DNA of 64,000 nt from Symsagittifera roscoffensis (lineage: Eukaryota; Xenacoelomorpha; Acoela; Convolutidae), in the NCBI RefSeq assembly GCF_963678635.1, contig NC_087063.1:58660759-58724758 (forward strand), given 5' to 3'. The notes beneath the pieces were generated by a model. That model did no database searches, was not told the origin of the DNA, and saw only the letters and a program-made list of their open reading frames with translations. The translations under genes were made by a program, and so were the position numbers. Shown here piece after piece: positions 43,501-54,300 of this stretch. Every line of letters begins with the position of its first letter. Within the stretch, counting starts at the first letter, position 1.

Positions 43501-44891
43501 TGATTCCATACATAGGATTACATGTTCACATGTAACGACCAGCAGGTTACAATCTATGTTCATGTGCATCATACTGTGGATCCTGTATGTCATAGAGTCT
43601 GCATCGTTCAACTCGTAGATAAGAATTCTGCTATTCAATTGAATAGCTAGTTTATTTTTGTACACGGCGACTTTCTTTATCAATTCTTTGCATCGAATTC
43701 TGACCTTATCAGAGGTCAACAGATGTTGAACTATCACGTCAGTAACCCCAACTCTGTACACGTATCGTTCGCGGTATAACCCATGAACAGTGCTAAATGT
43801 AATCGCCATCTTCGCTACTTTACCCGATGCCGTACCAATCACTACCGCGTTTTCTTCCGGATGCGGTGCACAACATGTTACCCAACTATCTACCAGGACA
43901 TTGGGGGTTTTCGAATCGGCAATAACTCCTATCTCTTTTCCTTCTTTCGTGAACAAACTCACGGCATTACCCGAACCACCACACACAATAAAATCATTGG
44001 ACGCGAAGAATTTCAGAAACAAAGGGTCAAATCTAATGTCAACGTCTTTGCTGACCGACGTTCCGTTTAGTCGATAGAATGAAAGCTTTCGGTTCCAGTC
44101 TGCTACTGCCAATATGTCTTGAGAATCGTCTTTGGCGGGACTCCATTGGAGAGCCCAAATGGGCAGGGAAGAGCTACCTCCAGGTCTCTCTATTTTGACC
44201 TTGGTATCATCTCCGTTTTTGTTTCGCAAACTGATCACACCTGTTGCGAGACCAAGTGCCAGATATTGGCCGTCATTCGTCCAACTAAACGAAAGCTTTA
44301 ATGGTCAATTAATTTAGCAAAAAAACTCTTTTGCAAAATCTCATTCCGGTTCAGTTTTAGGCGTCCGATCTAAGCTATAAACCTAAGCTCTCAAATAATT
44401 CAAATTTCAAAACTATGGAAACTGAAACTACAAAGTACAAAACACCACACGTACCTGCAGGAAGTTATCCTAGCAGGAACTTTGTTCCTCGTCACATTTT
44501 TAGCCTCCGGGGCCCACAGCGCGAAATCCGAAATAGCCCCACTTGCCAACTGTTGAGTGACCGGATTATACGCCAGACACTGGATCGAATCATTGTGTGG
44601 GTACTTCACAATACCTTCGCCTTTGTTGGACCAAATAATGACTTGCTTATCCGCCGATCCGGACGCAAAACGTTTTCCATCTTTTGCATATTCTACACAG
44701 TAAACTGTGTCTTTATGACCTTTCAAAGCATTGATTACAGTTCCTTCAATCGCATCATATATTACTACGTGATTGCCGGCCGCAACAATCACCTGGGCGC
44801 CGTCGGGACTGTAGCACATGTCGTGGACTGTTTTGGCGGAGGACTCATTTTTGCCGGTCAAAATGTCACACCAGACTGATGCTGTCTTCAT
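37032..44891 (-). CDS. IFT122: intraflagellar transport protein 122 (IFT-A subunit), complete
   Basis: Four exons: 44891-44455, 44284-42336, 38773-37903 and 37512-37032. All phases close to give 1245 aa, close to the usual family length of about 1240. IFT122 is a core scaffold of the IFT-A complex. It acts in retrograde transport along the ciliary axoneme and in import of membrane proteins into cilia. The protein has N-terminal WD40 propellers (GHKDTVYCVEYAKDGKRFASGSADK near residues 58-82), a long TPR-like helical solenoid, and two C-terminal Cys pairs forming zinc ribbons: about residues 1026-1046 and 1186-1211. The start at 44891 matches the usual family N-terminus. The gene is head-to-head with the THNSL1-like gene, 205 bp away. 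The host must build cilia. Confidence 0.97.
37903..38773 (-). CDS. IFT122: IFT122 exon 3 (TPR-like helices, first zinc ribbon)
   Basis: The acceptor GATTCCAG is followed by GCCTTGTTGACC, giving GLVDLFVQFHSWEQAFEFV in frame. It contains repeated helical pairs, the YKLARQAYDNLQRL helix, and CFRC...CVNC. It ends CCAAA|GTGAGT (phase 2), the strongest donor in the gene. Confidence 0.94.
38774..42335 (-). other. IFT122 intron 2, 3.56 kb of repeats
   Basis: No coding sequence. It holds two diverged copies of a 400-500 bp repeat (39040-39540 and 39550-39965), a GAGCTTCGCA(A/C)CACTTGC motif copy near 41055-41080, and short TAGT(T/A)CCCGG-type repeats near 41986-42027 and 42284-42318. Confidence 0.75.
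39040..39965. repeat. diverged tandem pair of a dispersed repeat in IFT122 intron 2
   Basis: Copies at 39040-39540 and 39550-39965 share, in order, GTTGGAAAAGAGT(C)AATGAACGCAA, AGATGGCC(T/A)TCA, TTTGAGAAA(A)CTGGATCAAT, a GTCAAACCGCGAAAA block and CTACGTTCA...CTCTTAAAAA. The final segment recurs at 62690-62815, showing that it is an interspersed family. Confidence 0.75.
42336..44284 (-). CDS. IFT122: IFT122 exon 2 (most of both propellers, start of TPR solenoid)
   Basis: The acceptor TTCGTTTAG is followed by TTGGACGAATGACGG, restoring CSWTNDGQYLALG across the junction. The exon is an uninterrupted 1949 bases. It contains KVKIERPGGS, DILAVADWNRKLSFY, FSTVHGLYRERYVYR, DVIVQHLL, REGLLVALSSG, LLYQEPNANSVAWNT and VEVPQSAAMYQYLERKEF, all family-specific. 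It ends GACAAGAAAG|GTAATA. Confidence 0.96.
44455..44891 (-). CDS. IFT122: IFT122 exon 1 (start codon, WD40 repeats 1-3)
   Basis: It starts MKTASVWCDI at 44891, which lines up with the family start. An upstream in-frame methionine at 44918 is separated by AATATTTCAG, a good 3' splice site. A 5'-UTR intron or a trans-splice acceptor could therefore lie between. The exon ends TCCTGCAG|GTACGT. Intron 1 is 170 bp. Confidence 0.93.
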
Positions 44892-45096
44892 GCGATTATC
44901 TGAAATATTATGAAACATTTAAGGCCCTACATAAGCTTAAATGTACTTGATCTCAATGAGATAGCAAGCAATACTTTGACTAAATACTAGTACTAGTCAA
45001 GTGTTTAATATACAAAATAAGCTCCATTTGATAATTTGTTCACAATTTTGAGTTCAAATCTACCAAAATTGCAGTTTGTTGTCAAAAGTTACAGCA
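44892..45096. promoter_or_regulatory. 205-bp divergent intergenic region, probable bidirectional promoter
   Basis: It separates the start codons of IFT122 (-) and the THNSL1-like gene (+). It is AT-rich with a palindromic ACTAGTACTAGT core near 44987-44998. No TATA box is obvious. I found no RFX X-box that fits well. The best partial match is GTTGTC AAA AGTTAC near 45078-45092, which breaks the consensus. Confidence 0.5.
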
Positions 45097-45351
45097 ATGA
45101 AACTCAGTTTGAAGCTAATTTATAATGGCAGCCTGAACCATGTGGCCCTCAGATTTTTGTCTGGTATTGCCGCCCCGCCCAGAAACATTGTCCTTGCTGG
45201 TGCTCCTGGATCAGGAAAAACTACTGTGGCTAAGATGCTGGGAGAGAAATTGGGATGGGAAGTGGTGGATATTGACGATGACTACCTTGAGCCATTTTGG
45301 GGCATGGCTGTGGCGGACAAAGTGAAGGAGTTGGAACCACAAGGATACGAG
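45097..45351 (+). CDS. THNSL1: THNSL1-like exon 1 (N-terminus and P-loop)
   Basis: ATG in context GCAATGA, then MKLSLKLIYNGSLNHVALRF, NIVLAGAPGSGKTTVAKMLG and DIDDDYLEPFWGMAVADKV. It ends GGATACGAG|GTAATA, phase 0. Confidence 0.92.
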
Positions 45352-48300
45352 GTAATAGTTTCAGCCTTCCAAAGTGGGATGGGAAACAATGGCGTAGGGT
45401 AATTTTTCCAGCTGGTTTGATTACTTCGAAGAAAACTCAAAACGTTAAGGGATATATCATATCAAAGCCCTTTCTCAATTCACTAATGAACAAGTCTTCA
45501 CAAAAAAACAGATAAACGGTTGATTAATGCGTTCTACAGGCATACTATAATATGTGGTGAAATAATAACTTCACTTTACAAAAAAAAACGTTTTTCGATT
45601 TTTTGTTTAGGCACTGATAACTGTCAGAACATTCTCGGCTAATCTTGCTTTTTAAAATGCTTATTTGACGAGAAAGACGGACTATACCCCCCGAAACTTA
45701 TATACATCATACCAAACCTTTCAAACGTAATTAATATTGAACTAGCGTGTAACGCACCACCGGTGCTTCGAACTTTTGACAACTCAGAGAAAACCGTATA
45801 TAGTGGAAACCAGATCTGCAGGCTTTCAGTGTACTCTGACAGCACCAATTACATGGTTACGAATTTCAAATTTTTAAGAATTTAAAAATTACAAAAACGG
45901 CATATCTCGAAAACTACAAGAAGTTGAGCAGTCACATTAGGAGGCAAGATTCGCAACCGCTGAGAGTACCCTGAAATCAAACAACTACATGGTAAGGCAT
46001 TTCAAATTTTGAAAACAAAATAATTGAAGTTTTTTGAAATTTTTTTGAAAAACCACAAAAACCGTCATATCTCGAAAACTACAAAGATTTGAGCAGTCAT
46101 ATTTGGAGGCAAGATTCGCAACTTCTGAGAGTGCCCTGACAGCACCCAACTACAGGGTAATGATTTTCAAATTTGGAAAAAAAAATAATTTAAGTTTTTG
46201 AAATTTTTTTGAAAAAATCACAAAAAACGTCATATCTCGAAAACTACAAAGATTTGAACAGTCATAACTGGAGACAGGGTTCGCAGCTTCTGAGAGTACT
46301 CTGATAGCCCCCAATTACAGGGTTGGGAATTTTGAAAAAAAAATCGTTAAGTTTTCTGAAATTTTTTTGAAAAATCACAAAAATCGTCATATCTCGAAAA
46401 TTACAAGGATTTGAACAGTCAAATTTAGAGGAAAGATTCGCAACTTCTGAGAGTACCCTGACAGCACCCAACTACAAGACAAGGAATTTCAAATTTGAAA
46501 AAAAGTAATTCAATTTTTTTGAAATTTTCAAAAAAAAAAACACAAAAAACGTCATCTCGAACACTGCAAGGATTTGAGCAGTCATATTTCGAGGCAAGAT
46601 TCGCAACCCCTGAGAGTACCTTTGACAGCACAAAACTACAGGGTAAAGGTTTTCAATTTTTGAAAACAAAAATTACATCAAGTTTTTTGAAAATTTAAGT
46701 TTTAATTTAGAAAAAAATAGGTATTGAAAATAAATGAAACTAAATGAAAAAGCAGTAACAGACAGACAGACTAAATTTGGCCTCGAAAAAAAATTAATGA
46801 AAAAATATTGACCTTGCGAAAAACTAATTGAAAAAATTTCTTAAGCATTGCAATATATAATATAGCTTAAACATGAAAAAATTCTTTCGTTAAACATGCA
46901 AAATTATTATGCTTGAACATGGGAGATAGCTGTCACTCGCATTTAAATATAGTATAGATATAGATAGATAGATATAGATAGACTTGCAAAAATTAATGCT
47001 GAACGCATTCGAATCGCAGCTTCGCATCGCTTGCGATACATAAAAAGAAAGCGCCCAATATTTTTATGCCTTAAAATTCCTAATACAAACAAAAATCTTA
47101 ATCAAAAGCGCCAATTCCCTCTTAAAAATTCTCCACAAATATTCTGAAAGATAAAACTTCACAGGAAATCACTTTATAAGCTAGCCCTGGAAAATTAGAA
47201 AATTCCCAATTAATCCAAAATTTAGTTTGACTTGAAAATCTGCAAAAATATCATCAAAATCAAAATATCATCAAAATAAGCCAATATAATAAAGCCGAAA
47301 CAATTCAAACGACAAAAAAAAAAACAAAAACGGAACAAAATCAGACTTGGTAAATTTACAAACTACAAAACGAACTTCATTAGCAGTGGAAAACAAGGAA
47401 GCCAGTTACTACTCTAAGTCTACTTTAAAAAAGTCTACTTTTAATTAAAAAAGTAACTTTTAAATAAATACAGTTGATGGATGAGTTAGCATGTAAAGAG
47501 AAGTGAGCTGTGATCATCAATTCTTATTACAGTGACCACTTCTTAAATTCATCACCTTGTTTGACATAACTACCAGAAAACTTGCACAAAAAATGTAGTT
47601 CCCGTCTTTAAAACACTTGCTCTCACAGACCATAGTCTTAAATACAGCAAAACTTTTTTTTAAATTTAGTCTCGTTTTTTCGGCGTGGTATGATAAAAGG
47701 ATCAAAAAACTAAAGCTTAGGCATAGTCGACAGTCAGTAAAAATACACAAATTGGAAAACAATTTTTGAAGAATAATACCTCGGAAAACAAATTTTTTTT
47801 CATTTTTTATGCAGTTTTTTGAATGTTTGATTCCAAAAACGCGCTAAAATACAAAAAATGACTAGCTTTACTCGAGTAAAACTTAGGTTATACGATTTAA
47901 ATTAAGCCAGTGAAAGCTTTAAAGCCATGAAAGTAAGCTATTGCAAGACTGCTCGCCCGTTTCATTTACTCGAACCGGTTTTTCTCGTCGACACTGGGAA
48001 CACTTATCCAGAAGTCGTTCGAATTACGATTGAAAAGCAGTAATGTGATATATCATTCAACTCTCTCCGATGTTTTTTGTGGTAGCTGATTTTGCGAGGA
48101 AAATAAGAAACAAAAACTAAAAAACACCCGAATACAAAGTTCCTCCCCATTTTTCAAATGATCAGAGCAAAAATGACCAAATCAGAGCAAAATTCCATAC
48201 TGTGGAACTTCAGCAGATAGAAAAAAAAGCAAATTAAGGACGATGTTTTTCGAAAAAAAAACAATACTTGTTCGCTGTTCGAACTTCAAACCTTCCGAAC

Positions 48301-51300
48301 CAAAAGCACATGCCTCACCACAAGACCAAGTCGGAATGAGGCCATAAGTTGCGGCCATAAGTTGCCTTAGTTCCAATATAAAGCAAGTCCAATTTCTTAC
48401 AGATTTGCACGAAAAGTTCCTTACGGGAAAAAGTCTGTCTACTTTTAAAAAGTCTACTTTTATTTAAAAAAGTAACTTTTAAATAAATACAGTTGATGGA
48501 TGAGTTATCATGTAAAGAGAAGTGAGCTGTGATCATCAATTCTTATTACAGTGACCACTTCTTAAATTCATCACCTTGTTTGACATAACTACCAGAAAAC
48601 TTGTTACACAAAAAATGTAGTTCCCGGCTTTAAAACACTTGCTCTCACAGTTACAATAATTTAGGGACGATTTCTGTAACGATCCAGAAAAATTAACAGA
48701 AATTCAGACAAAACTGGAGCGTGCTTCTCCGATTTAAAATATTAAACTAGATGAAGTTGGTCAACTAAAGCAAGTCACAACCCACTACCCACCAGCAATA
48801 AACCATCCATCTTTATAGAAGCCTTTTTTAAGACGCCATTCCTTAGTGCGTGGAAGACCAGATATGAAAAACTTCATAGAAATTAACTTTTATTTTCAAG
48901 TGAGATATTTGGCGCACACCCAATCTTTTCCTATAAGTAATTAAGCGAGCTCAATGACATGTAAACCACTATAAAACGTTCAGACAATTCAACAAGCTGA
49001 GAGCGATGCATTTTGTCAACTTCGTTTGCCCAAAGACAAGGGCTACATCATATCTCTCACTGGATCTGTGCCTCTGTGTCCTAGGGCCGCACAGCATATG
49101 CGCACGCTGGGCTCCACAATTTACATTGACGTGCAATCAGACGATATCATCGAGAGGTAAATCATCGCAACCTTTTGGAAATATTAAGCGTTATTATAAT
49201 CAAGGAATCACAATTTCCAACCCATTAAGTCGTTTAAAAAGTCAGTCAGTAACTCTCTCATTTAAAAAAAACTTTGGAAATGACCCCACTGCTCTCTAAA
49301 AAAAATGATCATATTTGATGAAAGCGCCTTGAAGTTGTTTTAAAAACAGAGTTGAAATCGTTTGTAAGAAGTCATCGACCTTTAGGATTCGGTAAGTTAC
49401 CATTATCAACAGAGCATAGTTTGATATACATTGGAAAAAAAACTCTCGGGCTGTGCAGCTATTTCTTTCGCAATTGAGGGTACCAAATTGTCTACACATT
49501 TTAAGTCCGACCAGCTAATCCGTATATCACAAGCACTACTATGACCTTTCAGGCTAGGAATTATGAAAGTTGACAGAATATTTCGACACAAGCCAGGGGC
49601 TTCCATCAAAGATGTTCTTGCATGGAGAGCAGAAAAATACGACAAGGCATACGATTATAGGTGAGAGAAAGCATCTGCATTTCTAGAAAGACTAAAAAAA
49701 CGTTACTGAACTGCCTAATTTTCAGAGCGCTAGTACCCAAAAACGCAGACAAAAATGAAGTTTTCGCTCAAGTCATGGATTGCGTTCAACGGATGTCGAG
49801 ACCTGAAACCTATGTTTCAACGAGGCACCCTCAAAATGAAGAAGACTCGGAACCCAGTAACCTCAGTTTTCTGGATGTTATTCTTGAAAGTGTCGCATCA
49901 GACGGAGGTCTTTATTGTCCTAACGTCAAGTTCACTCCATTCAGCGAATCACACTTAGAAAGACTGGCAGATTTGCCGTGGGTCGACTTGATCACAAGGG
50001 TTCAAGAACGGTTGATTGATCCTTTGGCTGTCAGTCCACAGAATCTGAAAAATATTATTGGCCAGGCGTACCAATCATTCGCGGACCCGGCAAATCCTAT
50101 TAAAATTCAGAAACTCACAGGTAAAATTTCAGAAAGTGACACAAAATTTGACTATGTCTGCTGAGCTGGAAGCATTGTAACTCTAGCTGTGAACAGATTC
50201 GAACTTAATAATCATTTATATTTTCGACTGAACTTCTAGTGGGAGATAGTAATTTGGTTTCGGTGTCACCGTTTCTAATTTTAACGAAAACCAGTTAACT
50301 TATCGATGACTAAAAGGGGCGTCATATTGAAGCACTTTTAGACAAGACTAGGAGCCGAAACAAAAAATTTTCCAAAAAATTCAATTGAGATACAAAAAAA
50401 AACATATCACATTATAGGTATTTGAATTTAATAATTACCCAAACAAAATCAATTTGAGAGAACTGACTCGCTCGGTGGTTTTCTTAATCCGCAGTCAAAT
50501 CTACTTTCCGCTGAAAATTCATTTTCGAAACTGGGATCATGCACGTTTTTTCCTGCCCTTTGCACTTTGATTAGAGGAGCATGAATTTTGCCTTCTTCTA
50601 GCCATCGAAGTTGAAACGAAATTGAAGACAAATCAAAAATAAAACCCCGACAAATCAATTTTGAACGCGAAAAACTTTTTTATTCTTAAAAACAAAACGA
50701 AGCTACGCGACCCAAATGAGAGTCTTCACTTCGTTCTTTCTCATAAAAACTTCAAAATTTTGCAGAGTAAAATCGATATAAATTCTTGCTATTCGTTTTC
50801 AATCATCAAGCTCAGACTTAATATGTTAGAGATGGGTTATTTATGTAATGCCCAATAGTTTATTTTGCGCTGAATTTATCATGTTGCTTTTTTAGATAAC
50901 ACCTTTGTGAGCGAGTTGTTTCATGGACCGACTGCTTCCTTCAAAGATTTCCCGTTACAACAACTTCCCCATTTCTACAAATTGGCTTTAGAAACCAACT
51001 CAGTAAAACAAAGAATACTCATTCTGGTGGCCACATCTGGCGACACTGGAGGAGCTACCCTGGATGGGTTCCAGCGTCTTCAGGCGACGTCCGATTCGGA
51101 TCAGATGAGGACAATGGTGCTGTATCCATTCAGCAATGTCAGCAAGATCCAGCAGTCGCAGATGATTCATTATCACAACCCTCCACTGTCAGAGGTCTAC
51201 GGCTAGTTTCTTATCATGATTAAATAGATAGCAAACAAGAATGGTAAGTAATATATGCTTGGAAAAACTGCTAAACCATTTCTGGATTTTCTACACGTCT

Positions 51301-54300
51301 TTTGAAATTACAGTCGGTCCAAAACGAGACAAGGAGAGTATGCATGCACACAGAGAAGTAGGCGGCCTTTCCATTGATACATATTTTTGAAAATCGGTAA
51401 AATAGTTACAAATCGGTACAAATCCGACAAACTTTGACCAGACATCAGTTGAGACGAAAAAAAAAACGATTTTATATAAAACTTTCAAGCCTCCTGAAAC
51501 TACAATGAAAAACACTTGCAACTACCAACAAACTTGCTTACAGCACAAGAAAAATCAGTGAAATGGCAACTAAGCCGACAAAATTGGAGCAGAAAAAAAG
51601 AAAGTCCGACAAATCAATTTTAACCGGAAAAAAAATTTCATCGCATAGATACTGAATAAAAATCCGACATGGACCTTAAGAGGGAAAGGTGACGGCCACG
51701 CCAAGTGTGAAAATAACCTACAAGTTGCTAAGTGCTAACACTGAGGCGAACTTTCGCTTCGCAAACACTAACGATAACACTACAAAAATTAGCTGTATCA
51801 AGGGCTATAAAAAATAGAAATAAGCCTCGAGTTAGTAAGATTCGTCTACGTATCGGATTCAACCTGCGACCTAGAGCTCTTCAATCTCACGCACTAACCA
51901 CGCACGCTTAATACATCACAAACACTAGCCACAAACAAAGAGAACAGATGCTATGAAATTTCCTATCCTAGATCGTGATTATTTCAAAAGTGCCACCAAA
52001 TAAGTGAACGCTTTCCACTTTCAATTAACACTTTTTTGCGAATTAGCTTAGAAAAAAAGGAAGGTTCGTACTAATACAGTAGCTGCTCGAAAAAGTAATA
52101 ATAAAGCAAGTTGAAAATGTGTAAAAGTTAATAACGGTAAAGACTAGTTCCCGATTACAAGACACTTGCTTTAGCAAGTGTAAGAAACTATTCATTTTTG
52201 GCGGAAAAACGAGCTTACCGATCATGTGCCATAGAATTGGAGAATGATAAAATGAAATAAATACAAGTCATTGATATTGATGTTCGTTTCTACCAGGAGT
52301 GCAAGGGAACTTCGACGATTGTCAACAGCTAGTCAAACGATTCTTTCGTAAACAAGCCGCTTCTGATCTACAGAACGGTTCTTATCGCTTATGTTCAGCT
52401 AACTCTGTAAACTGGGGCAGAATCATCGGCCAAATTGGGATGCAATTCGGATCTTACTTCCAACTTGTCCAGCGAGGTTTAATTGATGTCGGAAGCCCTG
52501 TAGATTTATCCATCCCTTCTGGAAACTTTGGCAATATTTACTCAGCTTTCTTAGCCCAAAAGATGGGTTTGCCTATTCGTCGACTAATCATGGCATCCAA
52601 TGAAAACAATGTTCTCACAGATTTTGTTCATATTGGTTCTCTTGACATAAAGCGTGATTTAGTCTCAACAACATCGCCTGCTATTGATATTTTGCAGCCA
52701 TCGAATTTGGAACGGTTCATTTTCGATGTAACTCATCAAAACTCAGTAGTGGTTCGGAACTACTACAGTAGTCTGAGACGAAAAAGGATCTTCAAACTAC
52801 CAGGTTAGACACACTTATCAGATTGACTTTTCTAAAAATTTACTAAAAAAAACATGATCCTAGTGTATTTACCCCATTATGTACTAAATGCATATGCATT
52901 TCTGGCTTTTTTATTTAAGAACTAAAGGAAAAACATAATGAAAATAAACTTTTAAAGAAAAACTCAAGTTATTCATTTATAATAATTCTCATATAAAACG
53001 TTTAAAAGTCAACGCAAAGTGCTAAGTCCCCTAAAATCCCCTCTGACCATATGAAAACCTAAACAAAAAAAATTGGTTAAACTGGTATTCTTATAGATAC
53101 TTTTTAGCTTTTTTGCCTCTTCACAAGTGGGATGGTAATAAGGCGCGGGATAAGTTTTTCACGCGATTTCAATTACGCCAAAAATCCTGCAGGTTTCAGA
53201 CTGTGGCAGGACAATCTACCCTATTCCAAACTACCCTATACCATTCTACCCTATGCCATTATACCCTACATACCAATCTACCCTATACCAATCTACCCTG
53301 TACTAATCTACCCTATACTAATCTACCCTATACTAATCTGCCCTATATACCAGTTTAACCTGTGTCGATATGTAGGATAGAATAGTATAGGGTAGATTAG
53401 CACAGGGTACATTGGAATAGGGTAGAATGTCATGGAACCTTTCAGACTAGTATCATAGTAAAGCCATACTGATAAAAATCAAAAAAAAATTAACCAAAGT
53501 TGAGAAAAATTAGTCTGAAAAATAAACCTATGAATTTACAGGACTGACTGTTTGTTTCATACAGTTTCTAGGGTTTCTCCTATTTTTTTAACATTAATGA
53601 CTCAAAGAGGCAAATCAGAGCTTTGTAAAATTTAACTCTGTTTACTAAGTCATTCCTAACTCTGTTTATTTTAACAAATTTTATAAATTTTTCAAAAGTT
53701 CAATTTAATTTCTAAAAAAAAATACACTTTTTGAGGCTCCCTTGGCCGTCGAGGGCTGATATTTTGGGAGGTAATAGAGGCCAATATCAAAAATTTTACC
53801 TTCTTGGACTTGATGTGACCCTACCGCCGATTTCAGATTCAAAATGGAATAATTATGACTGAAATCTACCTATCACAATTTTTATAACATTCCAAAAATC
53901 GTTTTTTTTTCTCGAAAAAATTATGAAAACTTCTACAAAAGATACAAAAAAAAACTTGAAGCTCAATTACAAGCACAATCTGTGGGAACTAAGTCGGGCC
54001 ATATTTCTTGCCAACCGTTCTTTTCCGCTCCAACGCCAGCTACGTGATTTTCGCTGATAATTCCAAGGTTTGCTTCCATCGTCTGAAGTGTTGCATTTTC
54101 TAGGTGTCTTTTCACTGCCGATTCTATTTTACAAATGCCCTGGCTGATTGGACACTCAAAGGAACTGTTGGATTCGGCATGCTTCCTTTTAACGTCTATT
54201 TTCAGTCCACCAGCAGCCATACAAATCTCTCCACATTAGAAAAACTAACTGCGCTCGTGGTCTGAAGTTGCTCTCTTCTACGATTTCTTTTAGCAATGGT

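Larger units (their letters stand above)
45352..48983 (+). other. THNSL1-like intron 1, 3.6 kb, repeat-rich
   Basis: No exon detected. Contents: 160-bp satellite (45820-46700), GATA-type microsatellite (46951-46983), a GCAGCTTCGCATCGCTTGCG copy (47015-47034), two copies of a 213-bp repeat (47417-47628, 48437-48650), and a tRNA-like head (48262-48345). Confidence 0.8.

Noticed and set aside
44415-44879. 154-codon + strand frame
   Set aside because: Antisense of IFT122 exon 1, which is strongly conserved on the - strand.
45078-45092. RFX X-box for IFT122
   Set aside because: GTTGTC-AAA-AGTTAC breaks the second half-site consensus, and it lies just before the THNSL1 start codon.
49006-49299. 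97-codon frame covering THNSL1 exon 2
   Set aside because: Wrong phase. The other frame carries the conserved YIISLTGS sequence and joins both neighbours in phase.
51838-51912. Functional tRNA gene
   Set aside because: A and B boxes are present, but I find no matching acceptor stem or anticodon arm. The sequence continues into a repeat body, so it looks SINE-derived.
53113-53380. Open frames encoding repeated Thr-Asn-Leu-Pro-Tyr
   Set aside because: A by-product of the 15-bp minisatellite, whose length is a multiple of three; no start context or flanking coding signal.
53212-53435. Possible CRISPR-like array
   Set aside because: The repeats are contiguous 15-bp units without unique spacers, in a eukaryotic intron.
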